Shown here: piece after piece, positions 14,723-24,168 of the stretch
Layout of the letters: each line of letters starts with the position of its first letter
Position numbering within the stretch: position 1 is the stretch's first letter
NCBI GenBank assembly: GCA_910577555.1
Contig: CAJTLF010000020.1
Location: forward strand, 1 to 28,001
Reading direction: 5' to 3'
DNA length: 28,001 nt
Origin: an uncultured Christensenella sp.
Lineage (GTDB): Bacteria > Bacillota > Clostridia > Christensenellales > Borkfalkiaceae
Program-made: the position numbers and the translations under genes
The notes under the pieces: generated by a model
The model's database searches: none
What the model saw: the letters and a program-made list of their open reading frames with translations, nothing else
Told to the model about the DNA's origin: nothing

Positions 14723-15700
14723 ATGAGTTTAAAAAACGTTAGTTTAAAACAGATAGCTTCGGAATTGAATATTTCCGTTAATACGGTTTCTCACGCTTTG
14801 CGCGATTTTAGCGATATTTCGGACGAAACAAAGGCAAAAGTCCGTAAAAAAGCGATAGAACTCGGATATATGCCCAATCACGTCGCGCAAAAAATGCGCA
14901 AAGACGAAGAGCCGTTGGTTGCAATAGTTATCGATTCGTTAAGCAATCTATATTTCAATACGTTTATTAATGAACTCGTAAATTTGTTTCAGCAGAAGGA
15001 CGAATACGATTTTCTGTTGTTATATGCTAAAACTTTGAATACGAACGTCATAAAGCAATGTATTTTGCAGCGCGCCGATTTACTTATAACTCATATGCAT
15101 TTTGATGAAGACGTATATGAATTTGCCAAGCTTAACGACATTCGTATTATTTTTGTCGGTAGCCGTTTGAACAATACCGAAATAGATAACGTATCTATAG
15201 ACAATTTTGCCGGTTGCGTATTGGCGGCAAGACATCTTGAAAGCATAAAAGACGGAAACGATAAATACCTTTACGTGGGTATTGATTATTTTCTTTCCGC
15301 GCACAGGTATTCTATTTTCAAGACGGAACTTAAACAGACGAATAAGGACGCGTTAATCGCAAAGTTCAACAGTGATAGGGAAAGTATATCCGTTTTATAT
15401 TCATACGTCAAAGAGGGGTATCGAAAGATATTTTTTTATAACGATATGCTCGGATATGAAATTTTTGACCAGCTTGAAAAATACGCGCCGGATTTTCGCA
15501 AGGATTTTCCGGATTTAAGAATTGTAGGATTTGACGGACTCAGCACTTACGTATGCGGGTTGGAAGATATCGACAGTATAGAAATAGATTTTTCTAAATT
15601 TGCCGAATCTACTTACGATATTATGAAAAACCGTATCGAGCAACCGAAAAGCGAAACACAGAACGTGGTTTTGCCCGTATCTTTGCATTTAAAAAAATAA
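14723..15700 (+). CDS. LacI-family transcriptional regulator
   Basis: This is a 325-residue repressor-type protein. The N-terminal HTH (VSLKQIASELNISVNTVSHA, about 6-25) and hinge-region helix (YMPNHVAQKMR) are typical of the LacI family. A periplasmic-binding-like sugar sensor domain follows (VAIVIDSLSNLYF at about 66, RIVGFDGL near 268). It starts 9 nt after the ATPase gene with only a weak ribosome site, so translation may depend on coupling. Its place between the transport and cytosolic enzyme halves of the operon makes it the obvious local regulator, with an imported or partly digested oligosaccharide as effector (inference). No canonical LacI operator with a central CG was seen near the operon promoter. 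Confidence 0.93.
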   Translation: MSLKNVSLKQIASELNISVNTVSHALRDFSDISDETKAKVRKKAIELGYMPNHVAQKMRKDEEPLVAIVIDSLSNLYFNTFINELVNLFQQKDEYDFLLLYAKTLNTNVIKQCILQRADLLITHMHFDEDVYEFAKLNDIRIIFVGSRLNNTEIDNVSIDNFAGCVLAARHLESIKDGNDKYLYVGIDYFLSAHRYSIFKTELKQTNKDALIAKFNSDRESISVLYSYVKEGYRKIFFYNDMLGYEIFDQLEKYAPDFRKDFPDLRIVGFDGLSTYVCGLEDIDSIEIDFSKFAESTYDIMKNRIEQPKSETQNVVLPVSLHLKK

Positions 15701-15732
15701 ACGTCAACCGTATTGCGGTTAAAGGATAAAAA

Positions 15733-17730
15733 ATGAATCAACTTAAAAGAATATTACCGGCTTATCCGATATTTTTAAAAGACCCTAATTTTTCGCTTTG
15801 GAGTACGTCCGAAAGGTTGAACGCGGGTAATCTTCAAACGTGGTGGGGCGAAGAAAAAAGAGTTTACGGATTTATTGAAGCCGACGGCAAAACCTATTGC
15901 TTTATGGGCGACGCCGCAAAGTGGTACGGCGGCGTAAAAAATGCGGAACAGATTGCTTTAAGCGTTACGGCGTTTTCCACCGAATACGAGTTTAAAGCGG
16001 GAAGCGCCGTTTTAAAACTCCGTTTCGTTTCGCCGGTTCCGCCCGATAATACAGAGCTTTTATCTATGCCCGTGTGCTATATGGAATACGAAGTTTCGGG
16101 CGGTAAAGACGTAAGGATTTCGCTTTTCGTAAGCTGCGATATTGCATACAACAAAACAAATCCGGATAAGAGAGTACGCGGCGCGGCAATGAAATTAAAC
16201 GGCTTCGAAAGCGCGTTTTTCGGGCTTAAAAGACAGATGCCTTTATCTAACAACGGCGACGCGATAGGCGCGGATTGGGGGTATTGGTATATCGCGGGCG
16301 ACAACGCTTGCTATTTTGACTGGGCGGATTTCAGAAAGTTTCTTGACGGCGGCAAAACGTTTAAAAACTCGGGTAAGGAGTACGTTGGCGCGTTTTCCGA
16401 AAAGCGTAAAGGCGCTGTTTTATTGGGATTCGACGACGTAGTTTCCATTGATTATTTCGGCGATTTTCTCAAAGGCTACTACCTTAAAAAACATACTATA
16501 AACGACGCGCTCGAATACGTATGGAATAACAGAGGCAAAATCAACGCCGAACTTGATGCGTTCGACGGTAATTTAAAAGCCCGCGCCGAAAAATTCGGGC
16601 AGGGATATTTGAATATTCTTTATGCGTCGCTAAGACAAAGCGTGGCAGGGCATAAGCTCGTGCAAGACGGAGACGGCAACATTATATTTTTATCGAAAGA
16701 GTGCTATTCCAACGGCTGTATAGGAACTGTTGACATAAGTTATCCTTCTATGCCGTTGTATCTTTTGTATAACCCCGTTTTGTTAAAGGGAATGCTTCTG
16801 CCCGTGTTTAAGTTTGCAAAAATGCCCGTATGGAAGTACGATTTTGCTCCGCACGACGTAGGAACTTATCCCGCTTGTTGCGGTCAGGTTTACGGGCTTA
16901 AAAGCGGAGTAGGCAATTTAACGGAGCGCAACTTCGGCGATACGCATTTTCCTTATTATACGTTGAATTCCGACGCGGATATTTACGATTTCGATTTTCA
17001 GATGCCCGTTGAAGAATGCGCCAATATGATTATAATGCTGCTTGCGCTTTATAGGGCGGACGGCAATTTGTCTGTGTTTGAACAAAACCGCGGTAATATC
17101 GATAAATGGGTGGAGTATTTGGTAAAATACGGACTAAAACCCGAAAATCAGTTGTGCACGGACGACTTTGCAGGGCATTTAAAGAACAATATAAATCTTG
17201 CGATAAAAGCAACGGTGGGCATTGCCGCGTATGCCGAGTTGTGCCTTGCGGACGGCGCGAAAGATTTACATAAAAAATACAGAGCCGTTGCAGAGAAATA
17301 CGCCGCGGAAATTATGGATTTCGGCAAAAAGTTTACGCATTTGCCTATTACATGGGATTCGGGCGAGAACACTTTCTCGTTAAAATACAATCTGGCGTTC
17401 GACAAACTTTTGAAACTTGGGTTGTTTCCGCAAAGTTTACTTGAAAGGGAAGTTAATTACTACATAAAAAAAGCCGAAAAATTCGGCGTGCCGCTTGACT
17501 CGCGCGAGGACTATTCAAAGAGCGATTGGCTGACGTGGGTGGCGGCTCTTACGGATGACAGTGAAAAGCGCGCGGCGTTTATCAAACGGATTGACGACTA
17601 TCTTAAAAACTCGCCCGAGCGCGTGCCGTTTTCCGACTGGTACGACGTAAAAAACGGAGAATTTTTCCAATTCCGCAACCGCACCGTTCAGGGCGGAAAC
17701 TTTATATTGCTTTTAGAAAAAGGACTTTAA
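15733..17730 (+). CDS. Glutaminase-A-like (DUF4965/DUF1793) protein, possible glycosidase
   Basis: This 665-residue protein has no signal peptide; the ATG follows AAAGGA. Its N-terminal half (DPNFSLWSTSERLN, TWWGEEKRVYG) fits the DUF4964/DUF5127 region of glutaminase-A-like proteins. From about 285 it shows the conserved central and C-terminal motifs of that family: SKECYSNGCI (321-330), FAPHDVGTYP (371-380), QMPVEECANM (423-432), NQLCTDDFAGHLKNNINLAI (472-491) and the late SDWLTWVAAL. The C-terminal part should be an alpha/alpha toroid as in several glycoside hydrolase families. The family name comes from fungal glutaminase A. Here the gene sits inside a glycosidase operon, 1 nt upstream of GH3, and the product is cytosolic, so a carbohydrate substrate is more plausible than glutamine. 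That point is inference. Confidence 0.85.
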   Translation: MNQLKRILPAYPIFLKDPNFSLWSTSERLNAGNLQTWWGEEKRVYGFIEADGKTYCFMGDAAKWYGGVKNAEQIALSVTAFSTEYEFKAGSAVLKLRFVSPVPPDNTELLSMPVCYMEYEVSGGKDVRISLFVSCDIAYNKTNPDKRVRGAAMKLNGFESAFFGLKRQMPLSNNGDAIGADWGYWYIAGDNACYFDWADFRKFLDGGKTFKNSGKEYVGAFSEKRKGAVLLGFDDVVSIDYFGDFLKGYYLKKHTINDALEYVWNNRGKINAELDAFDGNLKARAEKFGQGYLNILYASLRQSVAGHKLVQDGDGNIIFLSKECYSNGCIGTVDISYPSMPLYLLYNPVLLKGMLLPVFKFAKMPVWKYDFAPHDVGTYPACCGQVYGLKSGVGNLTERNFGDTHFPYYTLNSDADIYDFDFQMPVEECANMIIMLLALYRADGNLSVFEQNRGNIDKWVEYLVKYGLKPENQLCTDDFAGHLKNNINLAIKATVGIAAYAELCLADGAKDLHKKYRAVAEKYAAEIMDFGKKFTHLPITWDSGENTFSLKYNLAFDKLLKLGLFPQSLLEREVNYYIKKAEKFGVPLDSREDYSKSDWLTWVAALTDDSEKRAAFIKRIDDYLKNSPERVPFSDWYDVKNGEFFQFRNRTVQGGNFILLLEKGL

Positions 17731-17731
17731 A

Positions 17732-19723
17732 ATGAAAAAAATAACGGTAAACAACCTTACCGTCGAAGAAAAACTCAGGCTTATATGCGGCGACGGATTT
17801 TGGTATACTTACGATTTTGACGGCAAGCTGCCCAAAATAAAAGTGACGGACGCTTCAATGGGCGTGCGTATGACGGGCGACGACGGGAAAGATAAACAGT
17901 CGGTAGCCTATCCGTCTATGCAAATGCTTGCAAATACTTGGAATACGGATATCGTGCGCAAGTATGCCGAGTGCGTTGCGGACGACTGCCTTGCCGCGGG
18001 CGCAGACGTGTTGCTGGGACCGGGAATAAACATAAAGCGCAGCCCGCTTAACGGTCGTAATTTCGAATATTTTTCAGAAGACCCGTGTCTTGCGGGCATA
18101 TTGGCGCGGGAATACGTAGCCGCGATGCAGTCCGAAGGGGCGGCGGCGTGCGTAAAACATTTTTGCTGCAATAATTTGGAATATAACAGAAACCTGCAAT
18201 CGAGTTGCGTTGACGAAAGAACTCTGCGGGAGATTTATTTAAAACCGTTTGAAATTGCAATGCAGGCAAAGCCTCTTTCGATAATGTGCTGTTACAATAA
18301 AATTAACGGGGTGCAGGGCTCGGAAAATGCGGAAGGCTTTAAAATTCTGCGTGAAGAGTACGGTTTTGACGGGCTTATTATGTCCGATTGGGACGCGGTT
18401 TACGACCGTGCAAAGGCGGCTAAGGCAGGACTCGATTTAGAGATGCCTTTTTCTAAAAAGAATTACGATAAATTAGTTTCGGACTATAATTCAGACGTAA
18501 TTTCCGTTGAACAAATAGACGAGTGCGCGCAAAGAGTTTTAAACTTTATTTACGGTTCGAAAGAATTGCAAAAAGGCAAATCCCGCAAGCATAGTTTGGA
18601 AGAGCGTATAGCCTTCACGCAAACTGTGGAGGAAGAGGGGATAGTTCTTTTGAAAAACAACGGCGTGCTTCCGCTTAAAAACGGACAGAGCGCGGCGCTG
18701 TGCGGCGAGTTTGCCAGTCCCAAAGGGCTTAACGTCTGCGGAGGCGGTTCCGGGCAGGTTCCGCGCCTGACCCCCGCTTACGATATCCCCGCATTGCTTT
18801 CCTCCGCGCATAACGGAAAAATTATTTACGAGCCCGCGTTCGGAGACAGATGCACCGTATACGGTTACAATCCCGGGGTGGCAATAGACAACGCGGCGCA
18901 AAGCGACGTCAATATCGTATTTGCGGGGACGGGCGCGTATTTCGAATGCGAGGGCGGCGACAGAGCGTATATGCAGCTTCATCCCGTGCAGGAAAGAGCA
19001 ATTCTCGATACAGCAAAAGCCAACGAAAATACCGTTGTAGTGTTGTTTGCCGGCGCGCCTATCGATATGAGCGCTTGGGTCGATAAAGTCGCTGCGGTGG
19101 TTTGGGCGGGATTCCCCGGAGAAAAAGGCGGCGAAGCCGTCGTCAACGTTTTGACGGGCAAAGTCAATCCGTCGGGAAAACTTTCTGAAACGTTCCCCGT
19201 TTGCTACGAAGATACCCCTGCCGCAAATTCGTATATGGACGGTAAAGTAACCGTGTACGAGGAAGGAATTTTCGTAGGATACCGTTATTATGATAAATAC
19301 GGCGTTCCCGTATTATTTCCGTTCGGTCACGGACTTTCCTATTCGGATTTCGGGTATAAAAATTTGAAGATTGGCGGACGCGGCGGTAAAATAGAAATTA
19401 ATTTCGAAATTGAAAACAAGTCCGCATTAGGCGGTAAGGAAGTTGCGCAAATCTACGTAAGAAACGTTTGCTCGACTATATCACGCCCCGAAAAAGAACT
19501 TAAAGCGTTTAAAAAGGTTTTTATAGCGGCGGGAAAAACCGAAAAAGTCAGCGTTAATATTGATACGTCGGATTTGGCGTGCTGGTCGGTTGCGTCTGAA
19601 AAGTGGGAAGTTGAGGACGGCGTATACGAAATTATCGTAGCGGCTTCCGCAACGGATATTAGGCTGACGGGTAAAATAACCGTGAAGGACGGAGTTTTTT
19701 ATGCAACAAATAAAATGCAATAA
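17732..19723 (+). CDS. GH3 beta-glycosidase
   Basis: This is a 663-residue cytosolic enzyme without signal peptide. Its start lies 1 nt after the previous stop, with AAGGA upstream. The GH3 TIM barrel shows GPGINIKRSPLNGRNFEYFSED-type sequence (about 96-117), the substrate-binding KHF-x-x-NN motif (142-148) and the nucleophile in GLIMSDWDAV (Asp219). The second alpha/beta domain begins with EEGIVLLKNNGVLPL, and PFGHGLSYSDF precedes the C-terminal fibronectin-III-like domain. Length and domain order fit beta-glucosidase or beta-xylosidase members. The specific sugar cannot be read from sequence; a beta-glucosidase acting on trimmed backbone oligosaccharide suits the neighbouring GH31 and GH42 genes. 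Confidence 0.93.
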   Translation: MKKITVNNLTVEEKLRLICGDGFWYTYDFDGKLPKIKVTDASMGVRMTGDDGKDKQSVAYPSMQMLANTWNTDIVRKYAECVADDCLAAGADVLLGPGINIKRSPLNGRNFEYFSEDPCLAGILAREYVAAMQSEGAAACVKHFCCNNLEYNRNLQSSCVDERTLREIYLKPFEIAMQAKPLSIMCCYNKINGVQGSENAEGFKILREEYGFDGLIMSDWDAVYDRAKAAKAGLDLEMPFSKKNYDKLVSDYNSDVISVEQIDECAQRVLNFIYGSKELQKGKSRKHSLEERIAFTQTVEEEGIVLLKNNGVLPLKNGQSAALCGEFASPKGLNVCGGGSGQVPRLTPAYDIPALLSSAHNGKIIYEPAFGDRCTVYGYNPGVAIDNAAQSDVNIVFAGTGAYFECEGGDRAYMQLHPVQERAILDTAKANENTVVVLFAGAPIDMSAWVDKVAAVVWAGFPGEKGGEAVVNVLTGKVNPSGKLSETFPVCYEDTPAANSYMDGKVTVYEEGIFVGYRYYDKYGVPVLFPFGHGLSYSDFGYKNLKIGGRGGKIEINFEIENKSALGGKEVAQIYVRNVCSTISRPEKELKAFKKVFIAAGKTEKVSVNIDTSDLACWSVASEKWEVEDGVYEIIVAASATDIRLTGKITVKDGVFYATNKMQ

Positions 19724-22211
19724 CGTGCGCGTACAGCTTTTAAGCAACGATATTGTTCATTTGGAATATGCGAAAGACGGGCAGTTTTGCGACGAAAACA
19801 CGTTTTTTATACCGAATAAAAATGGGTATGCAAAAAATACTGTAGTATTTACGCAGGAAGAAAACGTAATCCGTTTCGGCGAGTACGAGTTGCTTATACC
19901 CGAAAACGCAAAATCTTTATCAGGCGTTCGTCTTGAAAAGAACGGCAAAAAAGTTTATTCTTATAAAAAACTTGCAAATAGCGGAGAACTGCCTCCTTTG
20001 GATAAAATGCCCGAAGTTTTTGCGATATCTGACACACCGAGAATAATAATTCCCGAAGGCGGTTATTCCGTTGAAAGAAAGGGCGAGTATACGGTTGAGG
20101 AAAACGTGCAGGACGTTTATTTATTGCTTTGCAATAAGAACGCCAAAAAGTTGCGCAAACTCTACGTGGAACTTACGGGCAAGCCCGAACTTGTGCGCCT
20201 GTCAACTTTGGGCGGCTGGAACAGTAAATATTACGCCTACACAGAAGATGAAGCAAAACAGGTTATTTTAGATTACGAAAAGCATAACGTGCCCCTTGAT
20301 GTAATGGTAATAGATACTGACTGGCGCAGTTGCGAAAATGGGTGGGGTTACGATATAAATACTAACCTTTTCCCCAATATGAAAAGGTTTTTGGACTTTG
20401 CACACGAACACGGCGTGGAAATTATGTTCAACGACCATCCCGAGCCCGTGAACGGAGCGCACGTGTTCAAGCCCGAAGAAATCGAGTACAGAGAGAAAAA
20501 CTTGCAATCTTTAATGGAAAAGGGCTTGGATATCTGGTGGTACGACAGAAACTGGACGACGAGCCTTATTTCTCCGACAGATAAAATTCATTGGGAAACT
20601 TTCGGATTATATCTGTTTGATGATATAACAAGAAATTATTATAAGAAGCAAGCGCAGAGTAATAACGTTTACCGCAGACCCGTAATAATGGGCAACGCGG
20701 TAAACGTTTTAAACGGAACTTATTTAAATATAAGCGATAGCGCAAGTCACAGATATTCGATTCAGTGGACGGGCGATATTGACAGTTCGGTGCACGCGTT
20801 GGCGCAAGAGGTTGACAACCTTATAAAATGTTCTAATAATTGCATACCGTTCGTAAATGCGGATTGCGGCGGGCATTTGGGTAATCCCGACAAAGAGCAG
20901 TTTATTCGTTGGATGCAATTCGGAACGTTTTCTCCCGTATTTCGTCCCCACTGTACCTTAGGCGTAAGCCGATTCCGCGAGCCGTGGGTTTACGATACGG
21001 AAACGCTGGATATCGTCCGCGAATATAACAATTTAAGATACAGGTTACTTCCTGTAATTTATAAAAACGCTTATAACGCTTATGAAACAGGCGAACCTAT
21101 ATTTAAGTCGTTGGGCTGGGAATATCCCGAAGATAAAAAGGCGTTGAAGTGTGAAAACGCTTATATGCTAGGCAATAATATACTTGTAAAGCCTATTGTC
21201 GGCGGTTTACCAACTGCGGTTGAAGAAAATTGTTTTGTATCTGCAATAAAGGCAACGTACTACGACGGGATAGAGTTAAAGGGCGAGCCTATATTAAAAA
21301 CCGAATATAAAAAATTGGATATGTACTTAAATCATACTGCGCCCGAAAAGGGAGTGCCCGTTTATAATTTTTCGGCTCGGTTTGAAGCCAAAGTCAAATT
21401 CGATAAGGATAAAAGGCTTTTCTTGCGAAGCGACGACGGCGCAACGGTATGGATAGACGGTAAAAAAGTCCACGAGGACAAAACTGCCCATCCTGTGAAA
21501 ATGTTTCCGTTGGCGGCAGTTGAAGGGGGTAAAGAGTATACCGTGGAAATCGATTACTTCCAAGCCGAAGGCGAAGCTGCGATAGGGCTATACTGCTGCG
21601 ACGTTGCTGACGACGGCGTTACCGAAGTATATCTTCCTGTGGGTAAATGGCTGGACGTATTCAATGGAAAAATATATAACGGCGGTAAGAGAATAAAAAG
21701 AATATACCGTTTGAGCGAAATGCCGATACTTGTTAGGCTTGGCGCGCTGTTGCCCCTTGCATATGCCGCAAATAACACTAAAAATCAAAAGTGGGATAAG
21801 CTCGTTTACGACTTTTATCCCTGTAAAGAATCGTGCGACAGCGGGTATTTGTACGAGGACGATACCGAAACTACGGCGTATAAACTCTGGCAGTTCAGAA
21901 AGAGCGCATATGAGGCGCATTATAACGAAAAAGAGAACGCTTACGTTATAAAATTACGTAAAGCCGAGGGCTCTTTTGACGGAAACAAGTGCTTTACAAA
22001 ACGCGAAATTGCTATAAGATATCACGTTTTGGGTGCGAAAATTGTTAAAAGGTTAACGGTAAACGGAGCGGAAACCGCGTTTGAAATTTTAGCAAAAAAT
22101 TCCAAAGCGTTTGCGCTGAACGTAAACGGCGGAGCGACTGACGGTAACGTTGCATATATGACTTTCAAAGCGGATACCGACAAGGACTACGAAATTAAAT
22201 TTTACATTTAA
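19701..22211 (+). CDS. GH31 alpha-glycosidase with inserted PA14 domain
   Basis: This 836-residue enzyme overlaps the end of the GH3 gene by 23 nt; GGACGGAG lies upstream of its ATG. No signal peptide. A GH31 N-terminal beta domain leads to a TIM barrel starting RLSTLGGWNSKYYAYTEDE, with DVMVIDTDWR on strand 2. The probable nucleophile is Asp282 in LDIWWYDRNW and the acid/base Asp359 in WTGDIDSS. After GNNILVKPIV a PA14 domain is inserted (about 512-634; marker RLFLRSDDGATVWIDGKKV). The usual C-terminal GH31 beta domain then resumes with EVYLPVGKWLDVFNG. The WWYD-type nucleophile motif differs from the KTDFGE type of YicI alpha-xylosidases, so the released sugar (glucose, xylose, galactose or GalNAc) is undetermined. 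Confidence 0.9.
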   Translation: MQQIKCNNVRVQLLSNDIVHLEYAKDGQFCDENTFFIPNKNGYAKNTVVFTQEENVIRFGEYELLIPENAKSLSGVRLEKNGKKVYSYKKLANSGELPPLDKMPEVFAISDTPRIIIPEGGYSVERKGEYTVEENVQDVYLLLCNKNAKKLRKLYVELTGKPELVRLSTLGGWNSKYYAYTEDEAKQVILDYEKHNVPLDVMVIDTDWRSCENGWGYDINTNLFPNMKRFLDFAHEHGVEIMFNDHPEPVNGAHVFKPEEIEYREKNLQSLMEKGLDIWWYDRNWTTSLISPTDKIHWETFGLYLFDDITRNYYKKQAQSNNVYRRPVIMGNAVNVLNGTYLNISDSASHRYSIQWTGDIDSSVHALAQEVDNLIKCSNNCIPFVNADCGGHLGNPDKEQFIRWMQFGTFSPVFRPHCTLGVSRFREPWVYDTETLDIVREYNNLRYRLLPVIYKNAYNAYETGEPIFKSLGWEYPEDKKALKCENAYMLGNNILVKPIVGGLPTAVEENCFVSAIKATYYDGIELKGEPILKTEYKKLDMYLNHTAPEKGVPVYNFSARFEAKVKFDKDKRLFLRSDDGATVWIDGKKVHEDKTAHPVKMFPLAAVEGGKEYTVEIDYFQAEGEAAIGLYCCDVADDGVTEVYLPVGKWLDVFNGKIYNGGKRIKRIYRLSEMPILVRLGALLPLAYAANNTKNQKWDKLVYDFYPCKESCDSGYLYEDDTETTAYKLWQFRKSAYEAHYNEKENAYVIKLRKAEGSFDGNKCFTKREIAIRYHVLGAKIVKRLTVNGAETAFEILAKNSKAFALNVNGGATDGNVAYMTFKADTDKDYEIKFYI

Positions 22212-22230
22212 ATAAAAAGGTATAATAGTT

Positions 22231-24168
22231 ATGAAAAATTTATATATCGGAGCGGCTTATTATCCCGAAATGTGGGATGAAAACGAATTGAAAAAAGATA
22301 TTGAGCGTTGTAAGCAGTACGGGATAAACTGTCTGCGCGTGGGCGAATTTGCCTGGGGCAAGATGGAACCCGAAGAGGGGAAGTACGATTTTTCGTGGTT
22401 GGAGCGCGTAGTCGACGAACTGTATAAAAACGGCATATATACCGTGATGTGCACGCCGACGTGCACCCCTCCGAGATGGATGCTGAATAAGTATCCCGAG
22501 ATGCGCCGCGTAATGCCCGATAAGCAAAGAACGCGCGTTTCAAGCCGTTGTCACGTTTGTAAATCTTCGCCGACGGCACGTAAAAAAAATGCGCAGGTTG
22601 TAGAAGCTATGGCAAAAACTTTTGCGGGTCGCAAAGGAATTATCGGCTGGCAGCTAGATAACGAAATTTATCCGTCCGAAGGCTGCTATTGTGAAAACTG
22701 CAAAAGCGGATTCCGTTCATATCTTAAAGACAAGTACAAAACGTCGGAGGCGCTTAACAGGGCGTGGGGAATGACGCGTTGGTCGTTGGAATATAATTCG
22801 TTCGATGACGTGCAACCGCCTTATCCCGATGAGTGGCGCCATCCGTCGCTTTGTAAAGCGTGGTGGGATTATCAATGCGGTCTTATTTGTTCGTTCGTGA
22901 ACGAGCAAGCGGATATTTTACACAAACACGGTTGCGAAAACGTAGGTACGGATATGATGCCTACTAATTCTTTAAGCTATTATTCGTTGAACGAGCGGCT
23001 TGACGTAGTTCAGTACAACCATTACGATACCGCCGATAAACTATATATAAACGCTTTTGCATACGATTTTTTGCGTAGCATAAAAGATAAACCGTTTTGG
23101 GTGACGGAAACGCAAGTGGGCTGGAACGGGAGCGAATATTCGGAGAACGGCTATCGTCCCGAAGACAACTGTTACGCCAACACTTGGCTTCCGTTCGCAA
23201 AGGGCGCCCAAATGAATTTGTATTGGCTGTTCCGCACCCACCCCAACGGACACGAAATAGCGCACGGCGCGCTGTTTTCTTCGGCGGGCAGGGCATACCG
23301 CGTATCGGAAGAAGTAAAAAAAGCAAGCGACGATTTAATTAAGTGCAAAGATTTTCTTGAACAAACTAAAGTAAAAAGTAAAATAGCGTTACACTATTCG
23401 TCAACGGCAACTAACACGTTTGCTTATGCGCCGATACTTAAAAATTTAAATTACCGTCAAACGGTGATAGATAAATATCACGCCGCTTTCCGCCATTACA
23501 ATATCGACGTTATAGACACGCCGCACGGTTTCGACGGCTACGAAGTTATTATATCGCCGTTTCTTGCCTCTGTAGACGAGAACGGTTTTAAAGAACGCAT
23601 AACCGAGTGGATAAAAAACGGCGGTACGTGGATTGTCGGTCCTATGACGGATATTATGGACGGCAACGTAAGCAAATATACGAATTCGCCGTACGGCTTT
23701 TTGGAAGAACTTGCGGGCGTTTATACGAAGTATCAAAAACCCATAGACAACGAAGTTTTTAAAGCGAAATGGAACGACGGGGAAGAATGCGGTATAGGTT
23801 GCTGTTTCGACGCATACGAGGGCAATGAAACAACGAAAAGCCTTGCGCAGTATAGCGCAGGAGAGTTTGCACCGCTTTCCGTCGTAACCGAGCGAAACGT
23901 AGGCAAAGGTAAGATAATTCTTGTCGGAAGCGTGTTATCTCACAAGGATTTATTAAAACTCGTAAATAAAACGCCTGTCGCAGAGGCTTCCGACAACGTG
24001 ATATTAACCGAAAGAAGCGGCGTATATAGCGGAATTATAGCCGTTGAATTGCAGAATAAGGACGGGTATATCGTGCTTGACGGACAATATACCGAACTTA
24101 TTTCGAGTAGACAGCTTTCTGGCAGAGTTAAAGTTAAACCTTACGAGGTACTCGTATTAAAAAAATGA
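22231..24168 (+). CDS. GH42 beta-galactosidase
   Basis: This is a 645-residue cytosolic enzyme. Start GAAYYPEMWDENELKKDI and LRVGEFAWGKMEPEEG are hallmark GH42 sequence. The acid/base is Glu145 in GWQLDNEIY and the nucleophile Glu293 in FWVTETQ. Cys110 and the cluster Cys152-x-Cys154-x-x-Cys157 match the zinc-site cysteines of many GH42 enzymes. A trimerisation-like domain at about 400-575 (ending LVGSV) and a short beta C-terminus complete the normal three-domain length. It would remove terminal beta-galactose from imported oligosaccharides, which explains the galT remnant downstream. Its last codons overlap the next gene by ATGA. Confidence 0.95.
   Translation: MKNLYIGAAYYPEMWDENELKKDIERCKQYGINCLRVGEFAWGKMEPEEGKYDFSWLERVVDELYKNGIYTVMCTPTCTPPRWMLNKYPEMRRVMPDKQRTRVSSRCHVCKSSPTARKKNAQVVEAMAKTFAGRKGIIGWQLDNEIYPSEGCYCENCKSGFRSYLKDKYKTSEALNRAWGMTRWSLEYNSFDDVQPPYPDEWRHPSLCKAWWDYQCGLICSFVNEQADILHKHGCENVGTDMMPTNSLSYYSLNERLDVVQYNHYDTADKLYINAFAYDFLRSIKDKPFWVTETQVGWNGSEYSENGYRPEDNCYANTWLPFAKGAQMNLYWLFRTHPNGHEIAHGALFSSAGRAYRVSEEVKKASDDLIKCKDFLEQTKVKSKIALHYSSTATNTFAYAPILKNLNYRQTVIDKYHAAFRHYNIDVIDTPHGFDGYEVIISPFLASVDENGFKERITEWIKNGGTWIVGPMTDIMDGNVSKYTNSPYGFLEELAGVYTKYQKPIDNEVFKAKWNDGEECGIGCCFDAYEGNETTKSLAQYSAGEFAPLSVVTERNVGKGKIILVGSVLSHKDLLKLVNKTPVAEASDNVILTERSGVYSGIIAVELQNKDGYIVLDGQYTELISSRQLSGRVKVKPYEVLVLKK

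Noticed and set aside
15701..15732. Small dyad AACCG-TATTG-CGGTT after the LacI gene as a terminator
   Set aside because: A 5-bp stem without a T-run, only about 10 nt before the next ribosome site; read-through is expected.
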